Source of the DNA: Actinomycetota bacterium
Lineage (GTDB): Bacteria > Actinomycetota > Actinomycetes > Nanopelagicales > Nanopelagicaceae
DNA length: 64,000 nucleotides
Assembly (NCBI GenBank): GCA_009699575.1
Contig: WLNY01000006.1
Span: 1-64,000, forward strand
Direction: 5' to 3'
Positions 55,937-64,000 of this stretch are shown in pieces (position 1 is the stretch's first letter; each line of letters starts with the position of its first letter). Under the pieces are notes generated by a model. The model was given only the letters and a program-made list of their open reading frames with translations, was not told the DNA's origin and ran no database searches. A program made the position numbers and the translations under genes.

Positions 55937-57842
55937 TTGCCAGCGGTGGAATTCGCACTTCAGTTCGTAAATCCGCACCACCACTTAATGTGATGGGAGA
56001 ATTTGTTACTCCACTTCCACCATAAGCAAGATCGTCACTATTAAATACTTCAACCCAGGTTCCAGCTAGTGGTAAAGGCAACTTGTACAACTCGTGAGGC
56101 ATTGGTGAAAAATTAGTAACACAGACAATTGCACCGCCGTTGTCATCCCATCTGGTGAATGCAACAACATTATGTGCAGAATCATTTCCCACTAACCAAG
56201 TGAATCCTTCAGGTGTTGTGTCTCGCTGCCACAATTGCGAACGTGATCGATAGAGCGAGTTAAGTTCTGCAACCTCTATCTGGACGCCACGGTGCTCATC
56301 AAATTCTGCTAAATACCACTGGAGACCTGCACTTTCACTCCACTCTTCATTTTGGGCAAACTCACTTCCCATGAAAAGAAGTTTCTTTCCAGGATGAGCC
56401 CACATGAATCCGTATAACGCGCGAAGAGTTGCAAGTTTTTGCCAGCGATCTCCTGGAAATTTATTGACCAGTTGCCCTTTCCCATGAACAACCTCATCAT
56501 GTGAAAGTGGCAACATGAAATTTTCACTCCATGCATAGAGAATTGAAAAAGTCACTTCATTGTGATGGTAGACGCGGTGTATCGGATTGTGTTCTAGATA
56601 TTGCAAAGTGTCATGCATCCAGCCCATGTTCCATTTAAATCCAAAGCCCAAACCTTCTGATGAAGTGGGCCGTGTTACGCCTGGCCAGGCAGTTGATTCT
56701 TCAGCAATCATCATGATTCCAGGATGGGTCCGATATGCAATGGATGTTGCTTCCTGCAAGAGTTTTACGGCTTCGAGATTCTCACGTCCACCGTGGATAT
56801 TTGGAACCCATTCACCTTCTTTGCGGGAGTAATCCAAGTACAACATCGATGCAACGGCATCTACTCGAAGTCCATCAATGTGAAATTCGGTTAACCAATA
56901 CATCGCGCTTGCTACTAAGAAATTCCGTACTTCATTGCGCCCAAAGTTAAATATCAACGTGCCCCAGTCTGGATGTTCGCCAAGACGAGGATCGGCATGT
57001 TCATAGAGGGCAGTTCCATCAAATTTCGCTAAAGCCCATTCATCTTTAGGGAAATGAGCAGGAACCCAATCGAGAATTACCCCAAACCCATTGGCATGTA
57101 ATGCATCAACAAGATGTCGGAAATCATCAGGAGAGCCAAAGCGAGATGTTGGTGCAAAAAATGAGGTGACTTGATATCCCCAAGAAGGTCCATACGGATG
57201 TTCCATAACTGGTAAAAATTCAACGTGAGTAAATTGCTGTTCTTTCAAGTACTGCACAAGCTGGATAGCTAATTCTTGATACGAAAGCCCTAACTTCCAT
57301 GAACCAAGGTGAACTTCGTACACGCTAACTGGTTCACGCCACGGTTCTGAAACTGCTCTTTTTTCTAACCATGACGCATCAGACCAGGTAAAAGAACTTT
57401 CATCGACAATTGAGGCAGTGTGAGGTGGAACTTCAGTAGCGTGTGCGAGAGGATCTGCGTGATCTACCCAGCGGCCATCGCGTTGTTCAATTGCAAATTT
57501 GTATCGAGTCCCTGCTCCGATGCCCTGAATAAAAACTTCCCACAAGCCGCTAGATCCCAAACTAATCATTGGATGAGTATTTTTATCCCAGTAATTGAAA
57601 TCGCATATAAGGCTTACCGATCGAGCATTAGGTGCCCACACAGAAAAAGCCGTACCTAGAATATTCCCATCTGCGCCTCGGCGAATATGTGCACCAAGAA
57701 CTTTCCAGAGTTCTTCATGCCGGCCTTCGCCAATTAGGTAGAGGTCAAGTTCACCTAATGTGGAGTGAGGATTAAGAAATGTTGCAGCAATCGCGGCTCT
57801 TTGATGAGGTGACTTCTTGAAAAAGCGCGAGAAGAGTGACAT
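55911..57842 (-). CDS. glgB: 1,4-alpha-glucan branching enzyme
   Basis: [72 protein letters not shown]; probable start [14 protein letters not shown]. Confidence 0.95.
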   Translation of the reverse strand: MSLFSRFFKKSPHQRAAIAATFLNPHSTLGELDLYLIGEGRHEELWKVLGAHIRRGADGNILGTAFSVWAPNARSVSLICDFNYWDKNTHPMISLGSSGLWEVFIQGIGAGTRYKFAIEQRDGRWVDHADPLAHATEVPPHTASIVDESSFTWSDASWLEKRAVSEPWREPVSVYEVHLGSWKLGLSYQELAIQLVQYLKEQQFTHVEFLPVMEHPYGPSWGYQVTSFFAPTSRFGSPDDFRHLVDALHANGFGVILDWVPAHFPKDEWALAKFDGTALYEHADPRLGEHPDWGTLIFNFGRNEVRNFLVASAMYWLTEFHIDGLRVDAVASMLYLDYSRKEGEWVPNIHGGRENLEAVKLLQEATSIAYRTHPGIMMIAEESTAWPGVTRPTSSEGLGFGFKWNMGWMHDTLQYLEHNPIHRVYHHNEVTFSILYAWSENFMLPLSHDEVVHGKGQLVNKFPGDRWQKLATLRALYGFMWAHPGKKLLFMGSEFAQNEEWSESAGLQWYLAEFDEHRGVQIEVAELNSLYRSRSQLWQRDTTPEGFTWLVGNDSAHNVVAFTRWDDNGGAIVCVTNFSPMPHELYKLPLPLAGTWVEVFNSDDLAYGGSGVTNSPITLSGGADLRTEVRIPPLATIWLELQP

Positions 57843-57847
57843 CGCGC

Positions 57848-59584
57848 CTAAATTTTCACATGTGCGATATGAGCAACGCGTCCCACCGGACGTGTTGGAT
57901 CTAGGCGAATATATGAATGAGCAGACCATGCATAGTTAGCACCATCTAATAGATCCGTGACAGTCATTGCGCCTTCAGGCAGTCCCATTAATTTCATATC
58001 CCAATGCACCTGTGTTTCATGTGCGTGATTGGGATCAAGATTTACAACAACAAGAATGAGGTCACGCCCTTCACGTTTGGAATAAGCAATGATTGCATCT
58101 GAGTCCGTGTGATGGAAGGTTAAATTACGAAGTTTTTGAAGCGAAGGATGCTTATGGCGGATTTCATTGATTCGAGTGATAAAAGGCGTCAAAGTGAGAC
58201 CTGATTCTTCCAATCGGGCCCAATCGCGCACCTTAATCTCATATTTCTCCGAATTGAGGTATTCCTCGCCCCCTTCTTTAAATCGAAGGTGTTCATAGAG
58301 TTCATAACCTGCATACATTCCCCATGATGGTGAAAGAGTCGCCGCTAATACCGCCCGCATAGCGAACACTGCAGGATTTCCCGATTGGAGATGAAAGGGC
58401 AAGATATCTGGAGTATTCACCCAAAAATTTGGACGAAAGTATGGACTCGTTTGATGAGCTACTTCATTTGCGTAGTCAGTGAGTTCTTCTTTAGTGGTTC
58501 TCCATGTGAAATATGTGTAAGACTGATGGAAACCAGCTTTACCAAGATTATGCATCATTGCAGGACGAGTGAATGCTTCTGCAAGAAAGATTACATCGGG
58601 ATGTTTTTCATTCATGTAATTCATAACATCAGCCCAGAAAAAAACAGGTTTAGTATGTGGGTTGTCTACCCTAAAAACATTTACACCTTTACTGACCCAT
58701 AATTCGATGATGCGAATAACTTCGGCATATATTCCTGCGTAGTCGTCATCAAAGTTAATTGGATAAATATCCTGATACTTTTTAGGAGGATTTTCGGCAT
58801 AGGCGATAGTGCCATCTGCGCGTTTGTTAAACCACTCTGGATTACTTCGCACCCATGGATGATCAGGTGATGTTTGAAGAGCAAGATCTAAAGCAATTTC
58901 AAGACCCAATTTCTTTGCAGCTTTTACAAAATTTACAAAATCTTCCATTGTTCCAAGTTCAGGATTTATTGCATCATGACCACCATCAGAATTACCAATA
59001 GCCCACGGGACTCCTGGATCATCTGGTCCTGCAGTAAGTGAATTGTTGGAACCCTTGCGATGTGAAATGCCAATGGGGTGAATCGGAGGTAGATAGAGAA
59101 CATCAAATCCCATTGCTGCTACTGCAGGTAATCGTTCTGCTGCTGTTTTAAATGTCCCAGAGATTATTTTTCCATCAGCACTTTTTGTCGCACCTTCACT
59201 GCGTGGAAAGAATTCATACCAGGCGCCGATTAGAGCGCGATCTCTATCGGCTCGGACCGGACAGTGTTCGGATTGCCCGGAAATCGTGCGATATTGTGAG
59301 GCACTTTGGGCTTCAATGACAAATGAAAAATCTCCACGAGTTGGAATTGTAATAAATCCTTTGTACCTGTCGGTGCCTTCCCACGTTTGTTCCATCGCAG
59401 TGCGAGAAATTTCTTTTCCCTTGTGATCATAGAGAATTACTTGCGCAGTGAGTGTCTCATGCCCCTCCACGACAATTGTTGCTTGAATCTTGAGAGACTC
59501 AGTAGGTGTTGCCTTAACCGGAACAAATTCTCCACCAAAATAAACTGTTGGTGCAATATCTGTTATCGGAATTCGGCCTATCAT
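57848..59584 (-). CDS. glgE: Alpha-1,4-glucan:maltose-1-phosphate maltosyltransferase (GlgE)
   Basis: [51 protein letters not shown]. Confidence 0.95.
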   Translation of the reverse strand: MIGRIPITDIAPTVYFGGEFVPVKATPTESLKIQATIVVEGHETLTAQVILYDHKGKEISRTAMEQTWEGTDRYKGFITIPTRGDFSFVIEAQSASQYRTISGQSEHCPVRADRDRALIGAWYEFFPRSEGATKSADGKIISGTFKTAAERLPAVAAMGFDVLYLPPIHPIGISHRKGSNNSLTAGPDDPGVPWAIGNSDGGHDAINPELGTMEDFVNFVKAAKKLGLEIALDLALQTSPDHPWVRSNPEWFNKRADGTIAYAENPPKKYQDIYPINFDDDYAGIYAEVIRIIELWVSKGVNVFRVDNPHTKPVFFWADVMNYMNEKHPDVIFLAEAFTRPAMMHNLGKAGFHQSYTYFTWRTTKEELTDYANEVAHQTSPYFRPNFWVNTPDILPFHLQSGNPAVFAMRAVLAATLSPSWGMYAGYELYEHLRFKEGGEEYLNSEKYEIKVRDWARLEESGLTLTPFITRINEIRHKHPSLQKLRNLTFHHTDSDAIIAYSKREGRDLILVVVNLDPNHAHETQVHWDMKLMGLPEGAMTVTDLLDGANYAWSAHSYIRLDPTRPVGRVAHIAHVKI

Positions 59585-62307
59585 CCAGATCCCTCAGTGT
59601 TGCCCGCATCAGCAGCGCTCACATCATGTATCTGATATTTTTCCATTGCTTGCTCGACAACCTTAAACTTTATTTCACCACTTTTCGCGAGCTGTTGAAG
59701 AGCGGCAACCGCAATTGATTCGCCGTCAACTTTGAAATGTCGGCGAAGTGCTCCACGAGTATCTGAAAGTCCAAAGCCATCTGTTCCAAGGGAAGCGAAT
59801 GGCTGTGATACCCACGGCGCAATTTGATCCTGTACTGCTCGCATGAAGTCGGAGACCGCAATAACTGGTCCCTTCGCATCTGCCAATTTTCTAGAGATGT
59901 ATGAAGTACGAGGGTTAGAGGGATTGAGCAGATTATGCCGATCAACTTCAAGGCCATCGCGACGTAATTCATTCCATGAAGTTACAGACCAAACTGTTGC
60001 AGCAACATCGAAATCATCGGCCAGTAACTTTTGTGCTTTGAGAGCCCAGTTAACACCAACACCAGAAGCCAAAAGGTTCACACTCTTCTTGCTGCGGCTA
60101 GTTGCAGGGGAGTATAGGTAAATTCCCTTGAGCAGCCCTTCTACATCGAGATTGGCAGGTTCTGCTGGCTGTACGTATGGCTCGTTATAGACCGTGATGT
60201 AGTAGAAAACGTTCTCTGAATTTTCTCCATACATACGACGTAGACCATCTTTAACGATGTGGCCAAGTTCGAAGGCAAAGGCTGGATCATATGAAACCAC
60301 TGCTGGGTTCGTAGCTGCAAGGAGATGAGAATGGCCATCTTCATGCTGAAGACCCTCACCATTGAGCGTTGTACGACCTGCTGTCGCTCCGATGACAAAA
60401 CCGCGAACGAGTTGATCTGCCGCTGCCCAGAATGCATCTCCCGTGCGTTGGAAACCAAACATTGAATAGAAAATATAGATAGGAATCATTGGTTCGTCAT
60501 GAGTGGAATAAGAAGATCCGACTGCCGTAAATGATGCAACCGATCCTGCTTCATTAATACCTTCGTGCAAGATAACGCCTGAAGTTGATTCCTTATACGA
60601 AAGCATTAATTCGCGATCAACAGACATATATTTTTGCCCATTAGGTGAATAAATCTTTAGCGTTGGGAATAGTGCATCGAGTCCAAAGGTACGTGCTTCA
60701 TCAGGAATGATTGGCACGAGACGAGAACCAAGTCCTGGATCTTTAATGAGATCTTTAAGCATTCGAACAAATGCCATGGTCGTAGCAATTTCTTGATGCC
60801 CAGAGCCGCGCTTTACTGATTCGTAAGCAGATTCATCGGGTTGCGGAAGTGGTCGTGAAACTTTTCGTCGACTTGGGATAGATCCCCCAAGTTCAGCGCG
60901 ACGTTCCATTAAGTACTTATGCTCTGCTGAACTCTCAGATGGGCGATAGTACGACGGTAGATATGGATCGAGTTGATCATCAGCAAGTGGAATCTCAAGT
61001 CGATCACGGAAGTTGACGATATCTTCTTTTGTCATCTTCTTCATTTGGTGCGTTGAGTTGCGACCTTCAAAGTGTGAACCAAGTGTCCAACCCTTAATTG
61101 TTTTTGCAAGGATGACAGTTGGTCGACCATTGTCTTGTACCGCCGCTGTATACGCTGCGAAAAGTTTCTGATAATCGTGTCCACCGCGCTTGAGATTCCA
61201 GATCTGATCATCTGACCAATTTGAAACCATTGCCGCAGTTCGTGGGTCGCGACCAAAGAACTGTTCACGCACAAATGCGCCACTTTCTGCCTTGAAGGTC
61301 TGGTAATCGCCATCAAGTGTGTTATTCATAAGGTTAACAAGTGCGCCTTCACGGTCTTGAGCAAGAAGTGGATCCCAATCTCTACCCCAAATAACCTTAA
61401 TAACATTCCATCCTGCGCCACCAAAAATAGATTCAAGTTCTTGAATAATTTTTCCGTTACCGCGAACAGGTCCATCTAGACGTTGCAAGTTGCAGTTCAC
61501 AACAAATGTTAAGTTGTCGAGTTTCTCTCGTGTAGCTAAACCAATTGCACCAAGTGTGTCGACTTCATCTACTTCGCCATCTCCAAGAAATGCCCAGACG
61601 CGCTGATCGGATGTGTCTTTGATATTTCGATTATGAAGATAACGATTAAACCGTGCTTGATAAATTGCATTGATTGGACCAATACCCATCGACACAGTTG
61701 GGAACTGCCAAAAATCAGGCATCAAACGTGGATGTGGATAAGAAGAGAGTCCACCTGCTTTATGCGAAAGTTCCTGACGGAATCCATCTAGTTGATCTTC
61801 ATTAAAGCGACCTTCTAAGAAAGCGCGTGCATACATTCCTGGACTTGCATGCCCTTGGAAGAAAATTTGATCTCCACCACCTGCGTGATCTTGTCCGCGG
61901 AAGAAGTGGTTAAAACCAACTTCGTAGAGAGCTGCCGAAGATGCATATGTTGAAATGTGCCCACCAACACCAACGCCTGGACGTTGCGCACGGTGCACGA
62001 GAACAGCAGCGTTCCATCTATTAAATGCACGAATGCGTCGCTCAATTGCTTCATCGCCAGGAAATGATGGCTCGTTAGCAGGCGCAATAGTGTTGATGTA
62101 ATCAGTTGTGCGAAGTGCCGATAAAGGTACGTTGTTTTCACGTGCGTGCTTTAAGAGGTTGAGCATTAAGTACCGTGCACGCACAGGTCCAGCATGTTTA
62201 AGCGCCTGATCAAATGAGGCTTGCCATTCAGCAGTCTCACTTGGGTCGGTGTCAACGAGTTGGTCAATGATCTGATCTGGCGCCTCAAATGTTTCGCTCA
62301 TGGTCAT
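59581..62307 (-). CDS. aceE: Pyruvate dehydrogenase E1 component, homodimeric
   Basis: [57 protein letters not shown]. Confidence 0.97.
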   Translation of the reverse strand: MTMSETFEAPDQIIDQLVDTDPSETAEWQASFDQALKHAGPVRARYLMLNLLKHARENNVPLSALRTTDYINTIAPANEPSFPGDEAIERRIRAFNRWNAAVLVHRAQRPGVGVGGHISTYASSAALYEVGFNHFFRGQDHAGGGDQIFFQGHASPGMYARAFLEGRFNEDQLDGFRQELSHKAGGLSSYPHPRLMPDFWQFPTVSMGIGPINAIYQARFNRYLHNRNIKDTSDQRVWAFLGDGEVDEVDTLGAIGLATREKLDNLTFVVNCNLQRLDGPVRGNGKIIQELESIFGGAGWNVIKVIWGRDWDPLLAQDREGALVNLMNNTLDGDYQTFKAESGAFVREQFFGRDPRTAAMVSNWSDDQIWNLKRGGHDYQKLFAAYTAAVQDNGRPTVILAKTIKGWTLGSHFEGRNSTHQMKKMTKEDIVNFRDRLEIPLADDQLDPYLPSYYRPSESSAEHKYLMERRAELGGSIPSRRKVSRPLPQPDESAYESVKRGSGHQEIATTMAFVRMLKDLIKDPGLGSRLVPIIPDEARTFGLDALFPTLKIYSPNGQKYMSVDRELMLSYKESTSGVILHEGINEAGSVASFTAVGSSYSTHDEPMIPIYIFYSMFGFQRTGDAFWAAADQLVRGFVIGATAGRTTLNGEGLQHEDGHSHLLAATNPAVVSYDPAFAFELGHIVKDGLRRMYGENSENVFYYITVYNEPYVQPAEPANLDVEGLLKGIYLYSPATSRSKKSVNLLASGVGVNWALKAQKLLADDFDVAATVWSVTSWNELRRDGLEVDRHNLLNPSNPRTSYISRKLADAKGPVIAVSDFMRAVQDQIAPWVSQPFASLGTDGFGLSDTRGALRRHFKVDGESIAVAALQQLAKSGEIKFKVVEQAMEKYQIHDVSAADAGNTEGSG

Positions 62308-62415
62308 ATTCTCCCCCTACTGGCCAGTTAGAGGAAATTCAGAGGGGGTAAGAATTCATAGATTGAGATTGCGCGAGCCCTTGCGCCTAGGCCCATCATT
62401 GGGTGAAATTAGCCT

Positions 62416-62808
62416 GTGGCAACCAGACTCGGCTTGGCCAAAGGTGACCTCATTCTTGAGGTCGGGCATTCAAGTGATTGTGATGAGGACCTGCGCACCC
62501 AGATTCGAGAGATCACTGCCACAGATTTTCTCGATGGCGATGTCAATGAAGTCGTTGATGCAGTAATTCTTTGGTGGCGAGATAGTGATGGTGATCTTGT
62601 CGATGAATTAGTCGATGCACTTACCTATCTCAGCGAGAGCGGTCCAATCTGGGTGCTCACTCCAAAATCAGGTCGTCTCGAACATGTCCCACCAAGTGAC
62701 ATTCAAGATGCTGCGCCAATTGCTGGACTAAGTCAAACATCAACTATCGCAGTAGCGAAAGATTGGACTGCTACTCGGCTAGTGGCACGTAAGGCTGGCA
62801 AACGATAA
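62416..62808 (+). CDS. DUF3052 family protein
   Basis: MATRLGLAKGDLILEVGHSSDCDEDLR...; next to ahpE as in other Actinobacteria. Confidence 0.85.
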   Translation: MATRLGLAKGDLILEVGHSSDCDEDLRTQIREITATDFLDGDVNEVVDAVILWWRDSDGDLVDELVDALTYLSESGPIWVLTPKSGRLEHVPPSDIQDAAPIAGLSQTSTIAVAKDWTATRLVARKAGKR

Positions 62809-62817
62809 GTTTCGCCC

Positions 62818-63276
62818 ATGACTTTAACAATTGGCCAAAGCGCCCCAGCATTTGAATTAATGGATCAGCATGGAGTGAAAACTTCCCTCGAACAATTTAA
62901 GGGAAAAAAGAATGTCGTCGTACTTTTCTATCCCTTTGCATTTTCAGGAATTTGTACTGGCGAACTCTGCGCACTTCGTGATGACCTTGCTTCATTTCAA
63001 AATGATGATGTCCAGTTGTTGGCAATCTCCTGTGACCCAATGTATGCACAACGCGCATTCGCCGAACAAGAGGGATACAAATTTCCCGTACTCGCCGACT
63101 TCTGGCCACATGGCGCAGCAGCTACGGCATACGGAGTCTTTGATGAAGCCCGTGGCTGCGCTATTCGCGGAACCTTCGTCATCGATAAAGAAGGCATTTT
63201 GCGCTGGCAGATCGTCAATGGCCTCGGAGATGCTCGTAATCTTGTCGATTACAAGGCTGCTATCGCTGCTTTGTAG
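62818..63276 (+). CDS. AhpE-like peroxiredoxin
   Basis: VVLFYPFAFSGICTGELCALRDD peroxidatic Cys motif. Confidence 0.93.
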   Translation: MTLTIGQSAPAFELMDQHGVKTSLEQFKGKKNVVVLFYPFAFSGICTGELCALRDDLASFQNDDVQLLAISCDPMYAQRAFAEQEGYKFPVLADFWPHGAAATAYGVFDEARGCAIRGTFVIDKEGILRWQIVNGLGDARNLVDYKAAIAAL

Positions 63277-63359
63277 GGCAAATGCAGGCTCGCGAATTCT
63301 CTCTTTTGGATTTGTGAAGTAAGATTCCACAGTATCGAACGGCATAAAAAACCGATCGA

Positions 63360-63434
63360 GGGTGCTTAGCTCAGTGGTAGAGCGTCTCGTTTACACCGAG
63401 AATGTCGGGGGTTCGAAACCCTCAGCGCCCACCA
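63360..63434 (+). tRNA. tRNA-Val (anticodon TAC), CCA encoded
   Basis: GGGTGCTTAGCTCAGTGGTAGAGCGTCTCGTTTACACCGAGAATGTCGGGGGTTCGAAACCCTCAGCGCCCACCA; loop TTTACAC. Confidence 0.97.
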
Positions 63435-63451
63435 GATTTACATTAAACGCG

Positions 63452-64000
63452 TTAATTTGAAAGCTCCCCAGAAATTTGAGCAAAATAGGGAGCAAGTTTG
63501 AAATAGAAATTCTCCAGTGTAATTCCGAATGATTTTTCAAAGTTCACTTCAAATGATTTCTCAGACGCAAAGGCTCGATAATAATCAAGGACCTTTTCAT
63601 GCCCATAGGCAGCAACAAGTACTTCAGTGGCACATGATCCAAGCAGGTAGGCTAATCCAACAGAAGCTGTCCTATCCTCTGGGAATTCAACACTGTGCAT
63701 CAAGGTATTAATTATTTTCGGATTACCTTTTGCCAAGAGATTTTTTAAAGTTTCCTCGGGGAATAGGATGTTGACATAATTCTGACTATCACGTGCATAT
63801 TGTGAATGAATGCCTCGCCTTGTTGATTTTGATAAGTCGAAAGACGTATAGCCAAGGGCCTCACCGTAAAATTGTGCGCCGCCTTCTATAATCCAAAGTG
63901 GAGCTCGACCCCATACACCTTTAGCTAAGGATGCTTGTGCCAGATGAGTGTATTCGTGGGCAGCAGTTGATCTATTCCAAAGCCCTTGATCGATAAACTC
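63452..64000 (-). CDS. Zinc metallopeptidase (gluzincin/peptidase MA-like), partial, N-terminus beyond right edge
   Basis: Frame stays open to window end: EFIDQGLWNRSTAAHEYTHLAQASLAKGVWGRAPLWIIEGGAQFYGEALGY...; HEYTH (HExxH) plus WIIEGGAQF. Confidence 0.85.
   Translation of the reverse strand, partial: EFIDQGLWNRSTAAHEYTHLAQASLAKGVWGRAPLWIIEGGAQFYGEALGYTSFDLSKSTRRGIHSQYARDSQNYVNILFPEETLKNLLAKGNPKIINTLMHSVEFPEDRTASVGLAYLLGSCATEVLVAAYGHEKVLDYYRAFASEKSFEVNFEKSFGITLENFYFKLAPYFAQISGELSN

Noticed and set aside
62308-62400. Imperfect inverted repeat (TTCTCCCCCTAC...GAGGGGGTAAGAA) upstream of aceE
   Set aside because: Could be a regulator site, but symmetry is imperfect and there is no comparative support.

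Overview
This 64 kb window reads as a gene-dense, low-GC, streamlined actinobacterial chromosome segment. A Nanopelagicales/acI-like host is my inference from gene order and composition, not a demonstrated assignment. Most of it is housekeeping. It contains a mec-cysO-cysM sulfur-carrier cysteine pathway followed by murI-rph-rdgB; argS-lysA-hom-thrC-thrB-rho-rpmE-prfA-prmC-Sua5-like-glyA-wecA; a complete atpI..atpC ATP synthase operon; glpX-murA-pduO; and glgB-glgE-aceE with DUF3052-ahpE. A xylose block (xylA facing xylF-xylG-xylH) and two tRNAs (Leu-TAG, Val-TAC) are also present. I saw no CRISPR array, IS element, prophage or rRNA. The most unusual features are: (1) a 936-945 aa ORF fusing an APC-family amino-acid/amine permease to a complete flavin-containing monooxygenase; (2) a histone-H1-like Lys/Ala repeat protein that also carries a transmembrane helix and an extracytoplasmic Fn3-like domain; (3) a Sua5/TsaC-family protein in the conserved syntenic position whose signature motifs look lost; (4) an ATP synthase epsilon subunit lacking its C-terminal domain; (5) a candidate structured leader upstream of rpmE. 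A zinc metallopeptidase is cut by the right edge and only partly captured by the ORF track.
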